Below, piece by piece: positions 48,093 to 56,836 of a DNA stretch of 64,000 nt (the first letter of the stretch is position 1; every line of letters begins with the position of its first letter). Source of the DNA: Alentia gelatinosa (taxonomy: Eukaryota; Annelida; Polychaeta; Phyllodocida; Polynoidae); assembly GCA_950022655.1 (NCBI GenBank), contig OX465580.1, positions 122,371,016-122,435,015 of the forward strand. Direction: 5' to 3'. The position numbers were made by a program, and so were the translations under genes. The notes beneath the pieces are model-generated. The model was not told the DNA's origin and searched no databases. It saw only the letters and a list, made by a program, of their open reading frames with translations.

Positions 48093-49137
48093 AGCACCGC
48101 AGGCCTGTGCGAGTATGTATTGTACTGAGACAGGATGCCAGCACCACTAAGTATTAGAAGTAACCTCACGAGTTTGGTCTGTACCACGAGTTTGACCACA
48201 CAGTGATTCACAGAGCGAAGCTGAATGAATTACGTAGCGGTCGAACGAGATGGTCTCACCACACCTGAACATATAATTATAAGACAACACAGAATTGCAG
48301 GTAAAAGGATCTTTTTTTATTATTTTAGACACCTTTTAAAATACCGCTGATAAAGACTGTGTCTTAGACATCAGTAAAAAATGTTAGAGTACACATATTA
48401 TACAATGTCTGCATGCGTCGGTCACTGCATGAGTGAGAGTGGTGACGCTTGTAGAAGAGGCGCTTATATAAGACCGCACCGTGCTTGCCTCGCAATAGTA
48501 GTTCTGTGGTTGCCTCGAAAATTAACAATCAATTTTTAATTAATTCACAATCCTACACAACATTTGGGTCCTATATACCCCTGTACTTAAGCATAACTGG
48601 CTTCACCTATATACCTTTACAGACTGCACTACAAGTTAATGTTCCTCGAAAGGAAACCCCATAAACCTGCAGAAATGAAAAAAGGTACAAACGCGCCATG
48701 ATGACAAATCCAGTTCTCAACCCATCTGCCATCAAAGACTGTAAAAACTGTGGACACTCATTCAATGGCAAGCACATGAACACTTGCCCTTCACCCCTAA
48801 CAAACCTCAGCACTAGTTAAGTACCATATAATCTGTTTTCCTCGTTCTCTTCAACCAAGAGGCTGAGATAGTGCTCCACACCTCTCTAGGGAGCCGAAGC
48901 ACCTCCCAGATCGTAGCAATATCTTCACAACTAATAAAGTGCACTTGTTGGCCAGCGGGAACATCTTGTCCTAAATCCCTGGCCGAACCAGAGAGTCCAT
49001 CCTGAGAGGTGTCTTTATGATAACCGCTGTCCTCAAACGATTACCTTGGTGAACCATAGGTTGGGACTGCCACATGGTAGCCACAAGAAGCCCCTTTGCT
49101 TGGAGCGAGCCCCTTGGAGGGAACCGGACTTACTCCA
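48093..49137. other. Unassigned, with a decayed foldback at about 48155-48262
   Basis: Near 48155-48262 'acgagtttg' and 'cgaacgaga' arms and the apex 'gagcgaagctgaatg' look like a degenerate relative of the foldback at 37300. No gene recognised in the rest. Confidence 0.35.
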
Positions 49138-49446
49138 GGGACCTGTTTCACTAGTTTCGTGATGTGTCTAGATGGCGTCTAGATGGTGTGTCCAGTTTCA
49201 TAAGAACTAGACATTAGACTTACTTTTGTCCGTTCTTGCTTGCACTGTTAGTGCCGCTTTTCATATCTGTCTAACACTTTTGTCACGAAACTAGTGAAAC
49301 AGGTCCATGATGTGTACATTTGTCTAATTCTTATGTTTGGGGTCTGTCTTTTCCTAAGGGCAGCTACTTGTGTTGTCACGAAACTAGACAACCCCAATGT
49401 TTGTATGGTGTCACAGACATGTCACGAGACTAGTGAAACAGGTCCC
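49138..49446. repeat. MITE B copy 4 (309 bp)
   Basis: TIRs GGGACCTGTTTCACTAGTTT and GACTAGTGAAACAGGTCCC. Same length as, and the reverse of, the copy at 39492. Interior 'gcttgcactgttagtgccgc' is shared across the whole family. Confidence 0.88.
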
Positions 49447-49665
49447 AGGTAAGCATTTGATTGTAGTTCAGCTATATACTGAACAAGACTTTAATGCTAT
49501 ACTTCAGAATTAAAATATGTAAATGATATATCTAGTCTCCATATTATGATAAGAAACGATGCAAGTTTGAACCTGGGACTTTTCTTTATGGTTTAAAACA
49601 GTTGGTTTTAACTTTTGACTACATCAGAGTATCCAAGCTGATGACATTTGAACCATTTGTCTTAT

Positions 49666-50804
49666 CTAAAAGCTATTTTCCACTGACCAACACTGCCGGT
49701 CTGCAGTAGGGTACCACCGATGCCAGATCGCTGAATGGAAACAGACATGCAGAGAAGTGTTCACTGACTAAATGTGCAGAGATTTTGCAATAAGGTCAAC
49801 ACCGTGATTGTCATTGTTTTCGGAGGACAGTTCTGTCAATATGGACCTGTTAAAGATGAAGTACAGAAATGAGTCTTGATGAGAAATTCATTAAAAATAA
49901 AGGCCCGCCCCTCACACAGTGAGAGTAGGAGCCTGTTTGTGGGTGACCGGTCGCTACCAGTCAGGTCATCAGCAGGGCCAGTCAGGGGGCATATATAAGG
50001 CAGGTGGGAGGGGGTCCAGAGCTCATTCATATGCATGGGTCACTACAGGTAAGAGGTCGGCCATGGTGGGATACCTGTCAGAGTAACTATTTCCTTCAAT
50101 ATGAGGAATTGTGGAACTTATTCAGAGTGATAACCAGACAGACACAGATACACAGACACAGATAGGAAAATATATATAGATACATACATATACAGTATGC
50201 ACACAGAGAATCACACAGGTCGACATTGTGTGTGACAGACACACATGTGCTCCCACAGTCCAGTCACACACACAGTCACAGGCAGGCATTGCTCTACATA
50301 CACTGGTAAAACACACAGATTTATACATTATAATAGTCCAGTCCAAATCTATAAGGTAAAACTTTTATATATTATAACTTATGATACTCACTCTAACAAT
50401 GTGTCATGTTGTGTAGTTGTGTATTCCAGTCTCACCCTACTAAATACAGCCGGGTGTATGTGCTCTCAATGAGACTCAGAGAGTCAATGAAGCGTACACA
50501 GTGCTCAGAATGGTTATATAGGTGGTCAAGGCCTGGTCAGCTGGTCGCGACCGTACCCTACACCTCACCCGATGTATGCACCTGTATGCCCCGATCCACA
50601 CGTGCTTGTGGGCGGGGCCTAACTTTTAGAATTAATTAACAGAGCTTAGTTGCTTTATATAAGCTTTAAATGTGGCAGAATCAAGGCATAACATACTCAG
50701 CAGTTTATAGATACTGATGTGCAGTCATTGACCACCACTGACCGACTTCTATAAAAATTCAATAAATCGGTGCCATTTTCGTCGGCCAGTGGAAAATGGC
50801 TTTA
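49666..50804. mobile_element. Possible 1.1-kb non-autonomous TIR element H
   Basis: TAAAAGCTATTTTCCACTGA on the left and 'ggccagtggaaaatggcttta' on the right are imperfect inverted termini, and both subterminal regions carry 'ccaccgatg/accaccactgaccgac' motifs like MITE D. The interior holds CA/CAGA-rich simple repeats (about 50130-50320) and no transposase. The length is large for a MITE, so two separate end fragments are the alternative. Confidence 0.45.
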
Positions 50805-51298
50805 TGTCGACAGTTGTACCGTATACTTGATTTTGAACAGTGGAATATCTAAAACATCTTGCTTTTTTAATGTGATAGGATACAGATTTTACCAGTTTTG
50901 CACATATCATTCTCTTTTCTAGTAGGGAAGTTGAGTTCATATCCAACTTAAGAGTACAGAAAACAAATACTTATTTTACAAGGTCTATTTTGTACAGTTG
51001 TTTCGCATAACATACCAACCAACAGTTTTATTTTACATCACATACAAAAAAGGAGCGTGTACAAAATAGCACCAGCACCTGGAGAGATTTAAGTCATGAA
51101 AACTTGTACAAAATTTATTTAACATCATCACCCTCGTACCCTCGAACTCTCACTTCATTGTCCTTGTCATTACTGCCCCTAGATATTAGACCACTGGCCC
51201 TGTCATATCGGACTACCCTCATATTCCTATATAACCATTTCCGAAACCTCTATATTTACATACCGCTGCTGGGGGTGCAGTAGTTATAAGTTATGTAG
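50805..51298. other. Unassigned stretch
   Basis: No recognised gene or repeat. Confidence 0.4.
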
Positions 51299-51400
51299 CG
51301 AGGCTGACGTTTTCGTCCCAGGCTGAAGTTTTCGTCCCGGGCTGACGTTTTCGTCCCGGCCTGATCACGTGACATAAAGAGCAGCGGGACGAAAACTTAG
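51299..51400. repeat. Three tandem GGCTGACGTTTTCGTCCC units with an inverted partner
   Basis: Three direct units of about 19-20 bp (51303-51360) are followed about 30 bp later by GCGGGACGAAAACTTAGC, which pairs with them. A TCACGTGA palindrome lies between. CpG-rich compared with its surroundings. Confidence 0.8.
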
Positions 51401-51490
51401 CTATTGCAGTTATTCGATAAGGGTGGCCATTTTTCTGGGGCTATCGCAGGAAAAGAAATAATCATTTTTATCGATATTTAAAGGTATATA

Positions 51491-51650
51491 GGAATAGGGA
51501 AACCAAGTACTGGTAATCAGAAGTCAAAGTTACTCGGTAAGGCTCGGAAAAATTACTGCCCACGGTCAAGGCCTTAGGTAGTAATTTTCCCGGCCCTTAC
51601 CTCGTAACTTTAAACTTTTGCTCACCGGAACATAGTTTCCCTCTATTCCC
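51491..51650. repeat. Foldback element, about 160 bp
   Basis: GGAATAGGGAAAC at the left pairs with 'gtttccctctattcc' at the right. Inner arms 'caaagttactcggtaagg' and 'cttacctcgtaactttaaa' pair, as do 'aaaaattactgcc' and 'ggtagtaatttt'. The apex contains AAGGCCTTAG. Confidence 0.8.
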
Positions 51651-51668
51651 ACCGCCCGGCTACCTCCA

Positions 51669-51852
51669 CCATGGAGTTGTCCCATTACCTTAATTCCATA
51701 TAAGGAATACAGTAGACCGAGTAGCCAATGACTGCATTCGCAGCAAACCCGACCTTTACCCTGACCTCCTTACATAATATTTTCTAGCGCCTTGGGACGG
51801 CTCTGCAGTCGAGAGTTGACCTCGAATCTTAGGGGCCACAACCACCCTCACC
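51669..51852 (+). repeat. 185-bp dispersed repeat, copy 2
   Basis: Same orientation and order as 1376-1560. The flanks differ entirely, confirming transposition or retroposition rather than a shared block. The 123-codon frame across it starts at TTG and is not convincing. Confidence 0.65.
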
Positions 51853-52211
51853 TACCGCGCTGCATTCCACCACCCACCACCCGGCCGCCCACCACCCAGC
51901 TGCCTGTCACCCCACCAACTGCCTGCCTTTCTATTACACACGCGAGTCTCCCTATACTAGGCAATGAGGGCTGTTGCTGCACAAACATGACTAAGCTAAA
52001 ACCCATTGAAATTGCTCAGAAAGTAGGTTGTATGAAATATTCACGGATGGGTCTGATCTTGCTCCAAACAAGCAGGTTTGTACCTAGTAGAAACCAAACG
52101 AAGTTAATGCCACGACGGGAAGGTCGAGTATTACTACAAATGAGTAATGAGGAACAGACCTGATCAGAGGGGCATAGACACTGACAAGTCTAACTCGAGT
52201 TTGGTTTTGTA

Positions 52212-52451
52212 TTTATCCTACCCTGTCTGCACGATATTATAACATTAGAAAAGTCCATGTTTGACAGCTGTCAGAATTTCTGCTCAGCAGCCAGAAGTAT
52301 TTACACAGGTGAATAATTCCTGTTCCCTGATTGGTTTTTTTTATTTTCTTTTATTTCTCTAGGTACATAAATTTTACATTATGTCATTGCACGCCACATA
52401 AAATTTACCTATGTTAAATCAATGACGGTTTTTTATTAGGGGTAGGATAAA
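52212..52451 (-). repeat. MITE C copy 7 (diverged)
   Basis: TTTATCCTACCCTGTCTGC at the left and 'tattaggggtaggataaa' at the right are the family ends. The 'gacggttttttatta' and 'tgcacgccac' blocks correspond to reverse-oriented family interior. The middle differs strongly from other copies. Confidence 0.6.
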
Positions 52452-54073
52452 GAGATATACATGCAGCGTGCAGAATCTATGCTTGGAGAGTGTCAAGAAT
52501 TGACACTGCCCCTAAACTCATGCATATACCATTAAAACATTGTGTATAAGAGGTCCAAGCTAGATAAATAGGAATACAGCTATATATGAATATTCTACGG
52601 ACTTTCTGGATCATTTTGGTGTATATATATGGTCCATTTCTGATGGCTACAACCTAGGATATTGCATCCATAGGTTTTCTCCGTTAACGTATTGCTCGGG
52701 CACACGTCTCATGGATGGACACATATTGCAACAATGACAGGGAGACATTGGGATATGTCACTCCGATTGTGTGACCAAGATCATCAGACAGGCCACGTCT
52801 GATTCCTTCAGAGAGCTGGAGGACGGCAGGCACCTAGATAGCGAGCAAGGCTGCCGTTTGAAAGGCAGTAAGGTTCCATCTAGCTATCTGGCCTCTTAGG
52901 AGGCAGAGGCGATGTTGTATAAATAGACTGAGGGGAAATGCTAGACGAATGAGGAGCTGGAAGGCAGATAGCTAGAGAAAAGCATTAGTAAGAACCTAAA
53001 TAAATACCTGTGAATGAAGGAATGAGGGTTGAAAGAAAGAAGAAAGGTAGGAAGGGAAGGGGGAAATGAAATGGAGATGATTTATTGAAGGATACAACCT
53101 AGTACGCTGGTTTAGGTGGACATTGCACATATACATGATATTAGGTACCGGGATTTTGACCTACCTGTCGTTCCGAGTATTGCGTAGTGTCAATTACAAG
53201 GAGGAAACGACCACGCAAATCAAATTCATGGTAATTTACCCACATTTTGACTAATTATTAGAAAGAAAATCATATAAATGATTATAAACTCAACGTAAGC
53301 ACTGCATATTGTTTATATGAAATGGTTTCTATAGTGCCCATCAGGTGGTAGTAAAAGCCGTATTCTCTTGATTAGAATATGTCTTTCCGTATTCTACTCA
53401 GCAGTGATCTGTAGGCTCCATATACGTTTAGTAAAAGGACCACGTATTGGGTGATAAGATTTAAGTCCTTAACTGATGCATTAACGATGTGACAATTAGG
53501 GGAATGGACCCTTGTTTAGTGGAGAAATAATCTTTTAAAGGCTGAATTTCTATTGCTTTGATCAGTTGAAAGAAAAGTATTCACGTCATTTGATGTTCAT
53601 CGTACGTCGTAAGCTAGCCTGGGATATTCCTTCAATACGTGAACTTCTCTCGCAGATAAAGTGATTTGAAGATTTCTCAGATGCCCACAACCCAAGAGTT
53701 TCATTGCAAAGCCATTGCTCTTGGAATATATTGGAGATTGACTGGAAAAGGGCTAGAGAGCGTAACCCATTAGACGAGGAAACTGGTCCGACCACCTCTA
53801 CTATGATAGACCACTGTCAGGGACAAGGCAGTGAAAGTGGCAGAGGGCATGGGTAGAAACGTCCCTGGCCCGCAGACAAATTGGGTGCTGAGACAACACC
53901 AATAGGTGAAAGGAAAGGGTCAGAATGTAGTCCTAGCTCACACCGCTCTGACCAGCTCGGTCTAGACGACTTGCAAGAAACACTCACTAAACGTGTCCTG
54001 ACTCAGCCAGTGTCCAACACTAGCACCATCTATAATGTGTTCTAGCCCAACATCAAAAATTCACACTTGTAGA
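52452..54073. other. Unassigned stretch
   Basis: Purine-rich around 52970-53080 ('gaaagaaagaagaaagg'). No gene recognised. Confidence 0.4.
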
Positions 54074-54365
54074 TTATCCTACCCCTAATAAAAACGCCAT
54101 AGGCGTAACATGGGATTTGTTTATTTCACGGGCGTGACATAAAGTGTTGTTTATGCCACTACTTTCTGATACTTAAAAAATATGGAAACGGGGTAGGATA
54201 AAATCTAGACGCCACTCGTTTGAGTTTGAGCTTATTTATGCCACGCATTTTGCTGGCTCTGTAATGTCACTCGTCTTCGACTCGTGAAATTATGGAGCAA
54301 ACAAAATGCGTGGCATAAATAAACTCAGACTTAAACTCGTGACGTCTCATGATAATATTACCTAG
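54074..54365 (+). repeat. MITE C copy 6, interrupted at its right flank by the Penelope-like element
   Basis: TTATCCTACCCCTAATAAAA pairs with GGGGTAGGATAAA (about 54190). The second foldback (arms 'ccacgcattttgctggctct' and 'ggagcaaacaaaatgcgtgg', apex CTCGTCTTCGACTCG) ends at about 54348. Immediately after, TAATATTACCTAG marks the insertion point of the PLE and is duplicated on its far side. Confidence 0.8.
54353..54365 (+). other. Target-site duplication of the PLE, left copy
   Basis: TAATATTACCTAG here is identical to 60501-60513. The outermost bases overlap the element ends (TA and AG), so the true duplication is between 9 and 13 bp. Confidence 0.85.
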
Positions 54366-54983
54366 AATATCCAACTGTGGAGCAAGCTCAACGCTACCAA
54401 GTGACAAGGGGACCCGAGGTGACTTCTCCTGGGAGAAACACCACCACACATCCAAATTACATCTCAAACGAACAAACCTTCTAAAACCATACCAGCAGGT
54501 TATAAAAACGTGTAAAATCAAAGATAACGCACCACGCCTGACGAGACCTCTAAATAAGGGTCGAAACTGCAAGTGAATCGGTCCACGGAGACCGAAACAA
54601 GACAGAAACAACATATGTACAGCACTATTACATGGAACAGAGAGTCAACACAGTCTCCGACTGAAGCCACCAGATGGCAGACCTCTCACACACCCCTGTG
54701 GCAGTTAGTTCCCCCAACACTACACAGAGGGCACCACTGCAACACTAGCACACACCGGACACAAGCTAGGTACAGTCACTCTCCCCCCTGATCCTCCTAC
54801 TAAGGAGCCCAACAAAACACGGAGGGAGAACACAAACATGTAAATAATGCATCACATGCTCTGTCAAACCCAATGAAAAGAAGAGATGTAAGCGGGAAAA
54901 GCCGAAATCGGACCCGCCAACAGAATCCCCTGTCACTTGCGGTAGCGAGCGCTATCAACACACTCGCCTCGTTCACAGTACTA
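54364..54983 (+). repeat. 5' terminal direct repeat (pLTR) of the PLE, 620 bp
   Basis: Identical in length and, as far as I can read, in sequence to 59883-60502 (offset 5519). It holds no real gene; ORFs inside are duplicated with the repeat. It probably carries the promoter. A CTCF-type motif is listed separately. Confidence 0.95.
54667..54680 (+). promoter_or_regulatory. CTCF core-motif match in the 5' pLTR
   Basis: CCACCAGATGGCAG fits CCASYAGRKGGCRS at all 14 positions. The same site occurs at 60186-60199 in the 3' repeat, so every intact insertion brings two co-oriented sites. Binding is not shown. Confidence 0.45.
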
Positions 54984-55006
54984 GCTTACACAAAGCGTAC
55001 CGTACC

Positions 55007-56836
55007 ATGTCGCAACCAGAGGCCAAACGCCGCCGTCCCGCTGACGGCGACAACACTGACGCCGACTGGGCAGCTAGCCCGGACCCGGCACCGTCCACGA
55101 CGGTAGAAATGGAAGTTGCGGAACCGAAATCCGACAACTCAGAGCACACAGATCAGGGGGAGAAAGAACGTCAGTTCCAAAAGAGATTGGCGGCTATAGA
55201 TCAACTCCAAAAAGAGTTAGAAGAAGAGAAGAAAAAACGCAAGGCCGAACGCGAACAAAGCGGCTGCCGAGCAGGCCGCGGTCCGACACCCGTCACGGAC
55301 AACCCGTTCAGACGACAGCGTAGGGAACTGATCCCGCGTGAGGAAGTAGACTTAAAAGACAAAGTAAGTACAAAACTCACTTCCTCGAATGCCTTGTCCA
55401 ACATTGATCACATTGTTAATAACACTGACTGTTTGAGCTTTATTGCACACACACAAATAGAGATCGGTAGTTCACACACTGTACACGGATCGCCACACGA
55501 TCCGGAGACCAGCGGTTTGACATGCGAAAAGAATTCAGTTTGCAAACAAACCGGTGACCTACTTAGCCCAGTGCGTAGTCAGATTGACACACATTCAAAC
55601 TCACCTGACTCAACCGCCACCGGCAGCTGTCCCACACCCGCTGTGCGTACAGACACAAACAAAAAGGCGAAACGTAACGCCAAACCACATACACTGTTCA
55701 AACACGGGTTTACACTCACAAAAACCGCAAGTTCTGTGAATTTACCCGACACTAATCTAGACATACTCTTGGAGCTAGATACACACTCTGTAATCGAACC
55801 ACTGGGAGACTCCCACGATCCGGAGAGTACTCATAGAAAAACGATAAATTTGGTTGTCAATGAACAACATTCAACCACACCAAACAAGCGTAATCCAAAA
55901 CGCGCTAGAGAGACTGAAATAGAAAGAAACCAAAACAAAACGACTTGTACTAGCCTTACCGACGCCGGTAAAAAGGAAACAAAAAAACAAAACAACCGGG
56001 TCTCACATGTAAACAACAACATCAATGCAGACCAAACACAACTTGACATGAGAACTGATATACCCTATCTCTCTCTATCATTTCAGGACGTAGACCAACT
56101 CTTCCACAGTTCACAACAGGAGAAATGGCGACTCATACGTTCAAAAGGCATAGAGGCAGTCAGGGCGAATCTCCGCGCCCACTGGCTACAGGAGGTGATC
56201 GACTCGGGTTTGACCACCGGATGGGGAGCAGGTCTAGAAGACTTGCCCGTATACACGGAGAAGAACGAAATCTACCTGCGCGAAATTACGCAGATCAAGA
56301 AAGACGCTGCCAAACAAGTTATGCACGTTGTCCTTAGACAACTACGCAACGAAGAGATAGAGGCACGCTCAAAGGTAGATGAGCTCATGGAGCAGTTGAA
56401 GGACGATACATACGACCGCCAAACGGATGAAAGTGCGGAAGTACGCTTCGTACAGCTAGACAAGTATCTAGACAGAAAGTGGAAAAAGGAAGAAACCACA
56501 GTGAGCGATGATCTCCAACAGCGTATGGACAGGCTCATAGAGCACGGTCCCAAAGACGCAGATGTTACCCACACGGCACGTTGCATACGCAAAGCCTTCA
56601 AGAAGACACAAGACAGGGACCCTCTGGTTCAGACCAACAAGACAGAACAAGAGACAGTTCCTTTTCGGAAGACCCCGTGCCTGCCTGCACAAGAGGGGTC
56701 ACAGACCGGTGCAGAGAACAGAGACCCGAGGTATTACCGTGGATACCAGGGGAGACCAGGGGGGCGAGGTCGCCGCCCATGGACCCAACGAGGACGGGGT
56801 CCACGAGGTCGAGGCAGAGACTTCAAGAAAGAGTAA
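55007..56836 (+). CDS. PLE ORF1: coiled-coil, RGG-tailed protein
   Basis: A 609-codon frame opens with ATG in a good context (ACCATGT) 23 bp after the 5' repeat. Residues about 51-85 are charged and heptad-like (QKRLAAIDQLQKELEEEKKK), a likely coiled coil. Residues 120-360 are N/T/S/H-rich and coincide with an intron-like segment. Residues 361-540 form a predicted helical, charged domain (DVDQLFHSSQQEKWRLIRSK). The last about 35 residues are RGG/RGR-rich, suiting nucleic-acid binding. No named domain is recognised. By analogy with other retroelement ORF1 products, an RNA-binding role is inferred. It overlaps ORF2, which lies in the -1 frame. Confidence 0.8.
   Translation: MSQPEAKRRRPADGDNTDADWAASPDPAPSTTVEMEVAEPKSDNSEHTDQGEKERQFQKRLAAIDQLQKELEEEKKKRKAEREQSGCRAGRGPTPVTDNPFRRQRRELIPREEVDLKDKVSTKLTSSNALSNIDHIVNNTDCLSFIAHTQIEIGSSHTVHGSPHDPETSGLTCEKNSVCKQTGDLLSPVRSQIDTHSNSPDSTATGSCPTPAVRTDTNKKAKRNAKPHTLFKHGFTLTKTASSVNLPDTNLDILLELDTHSVIEPLGDSHDPESTHRKTINLVVNEQHSTTPNKRNPKRARETEIERNQNKTTCTSLTDAGKKETKKQNNRVSHVNNNINADQTQLDMRTDIPYLSLSFQDVDQLFHSSQQEKWRLIRSKGIEAVRANLRAHWLQEVIDSGLTTGWGAGLEDLPVYTEKNEIYLREITQIKKDAAKQVMHVVLRQLRNEEIEARSKVDELMEQLKDDTYDRQTDESAEVRFVQLDKYLDRKWKKEETTVSDDLQQRMDRLIEHGPKDADVTHTARCIRKAFKKTQDRDPLVQTNKTEQETVPFRKTPCLPAQEGSQTGAENRDPRYYRGYQGRPGGRGRRPWTQRGRGPRGRGRDFKKE
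55364..56086 (+). other. Intron-like segment inside ORF1 (possible exitron)
   Basis: It begins GTAAGTA and ends in a pyrimidine tract followed by TTTCAG|GA, near-consensus splice signals. The length is 723 nt, divisible by 3, the phase is 0, and it contains no in-frame stop. Splicing would give a 368-residue ORF1 joining the coiled coil to the helical domain; retention gives 609 residues. Confidence 0.5.

Noticed and set aside
54573..54791. Short ORFs in the PLE terminal repeats
   Set aside because: They are duplicated with the repeat at 60092-60310 and have no domain; more likely regulatory DNA.
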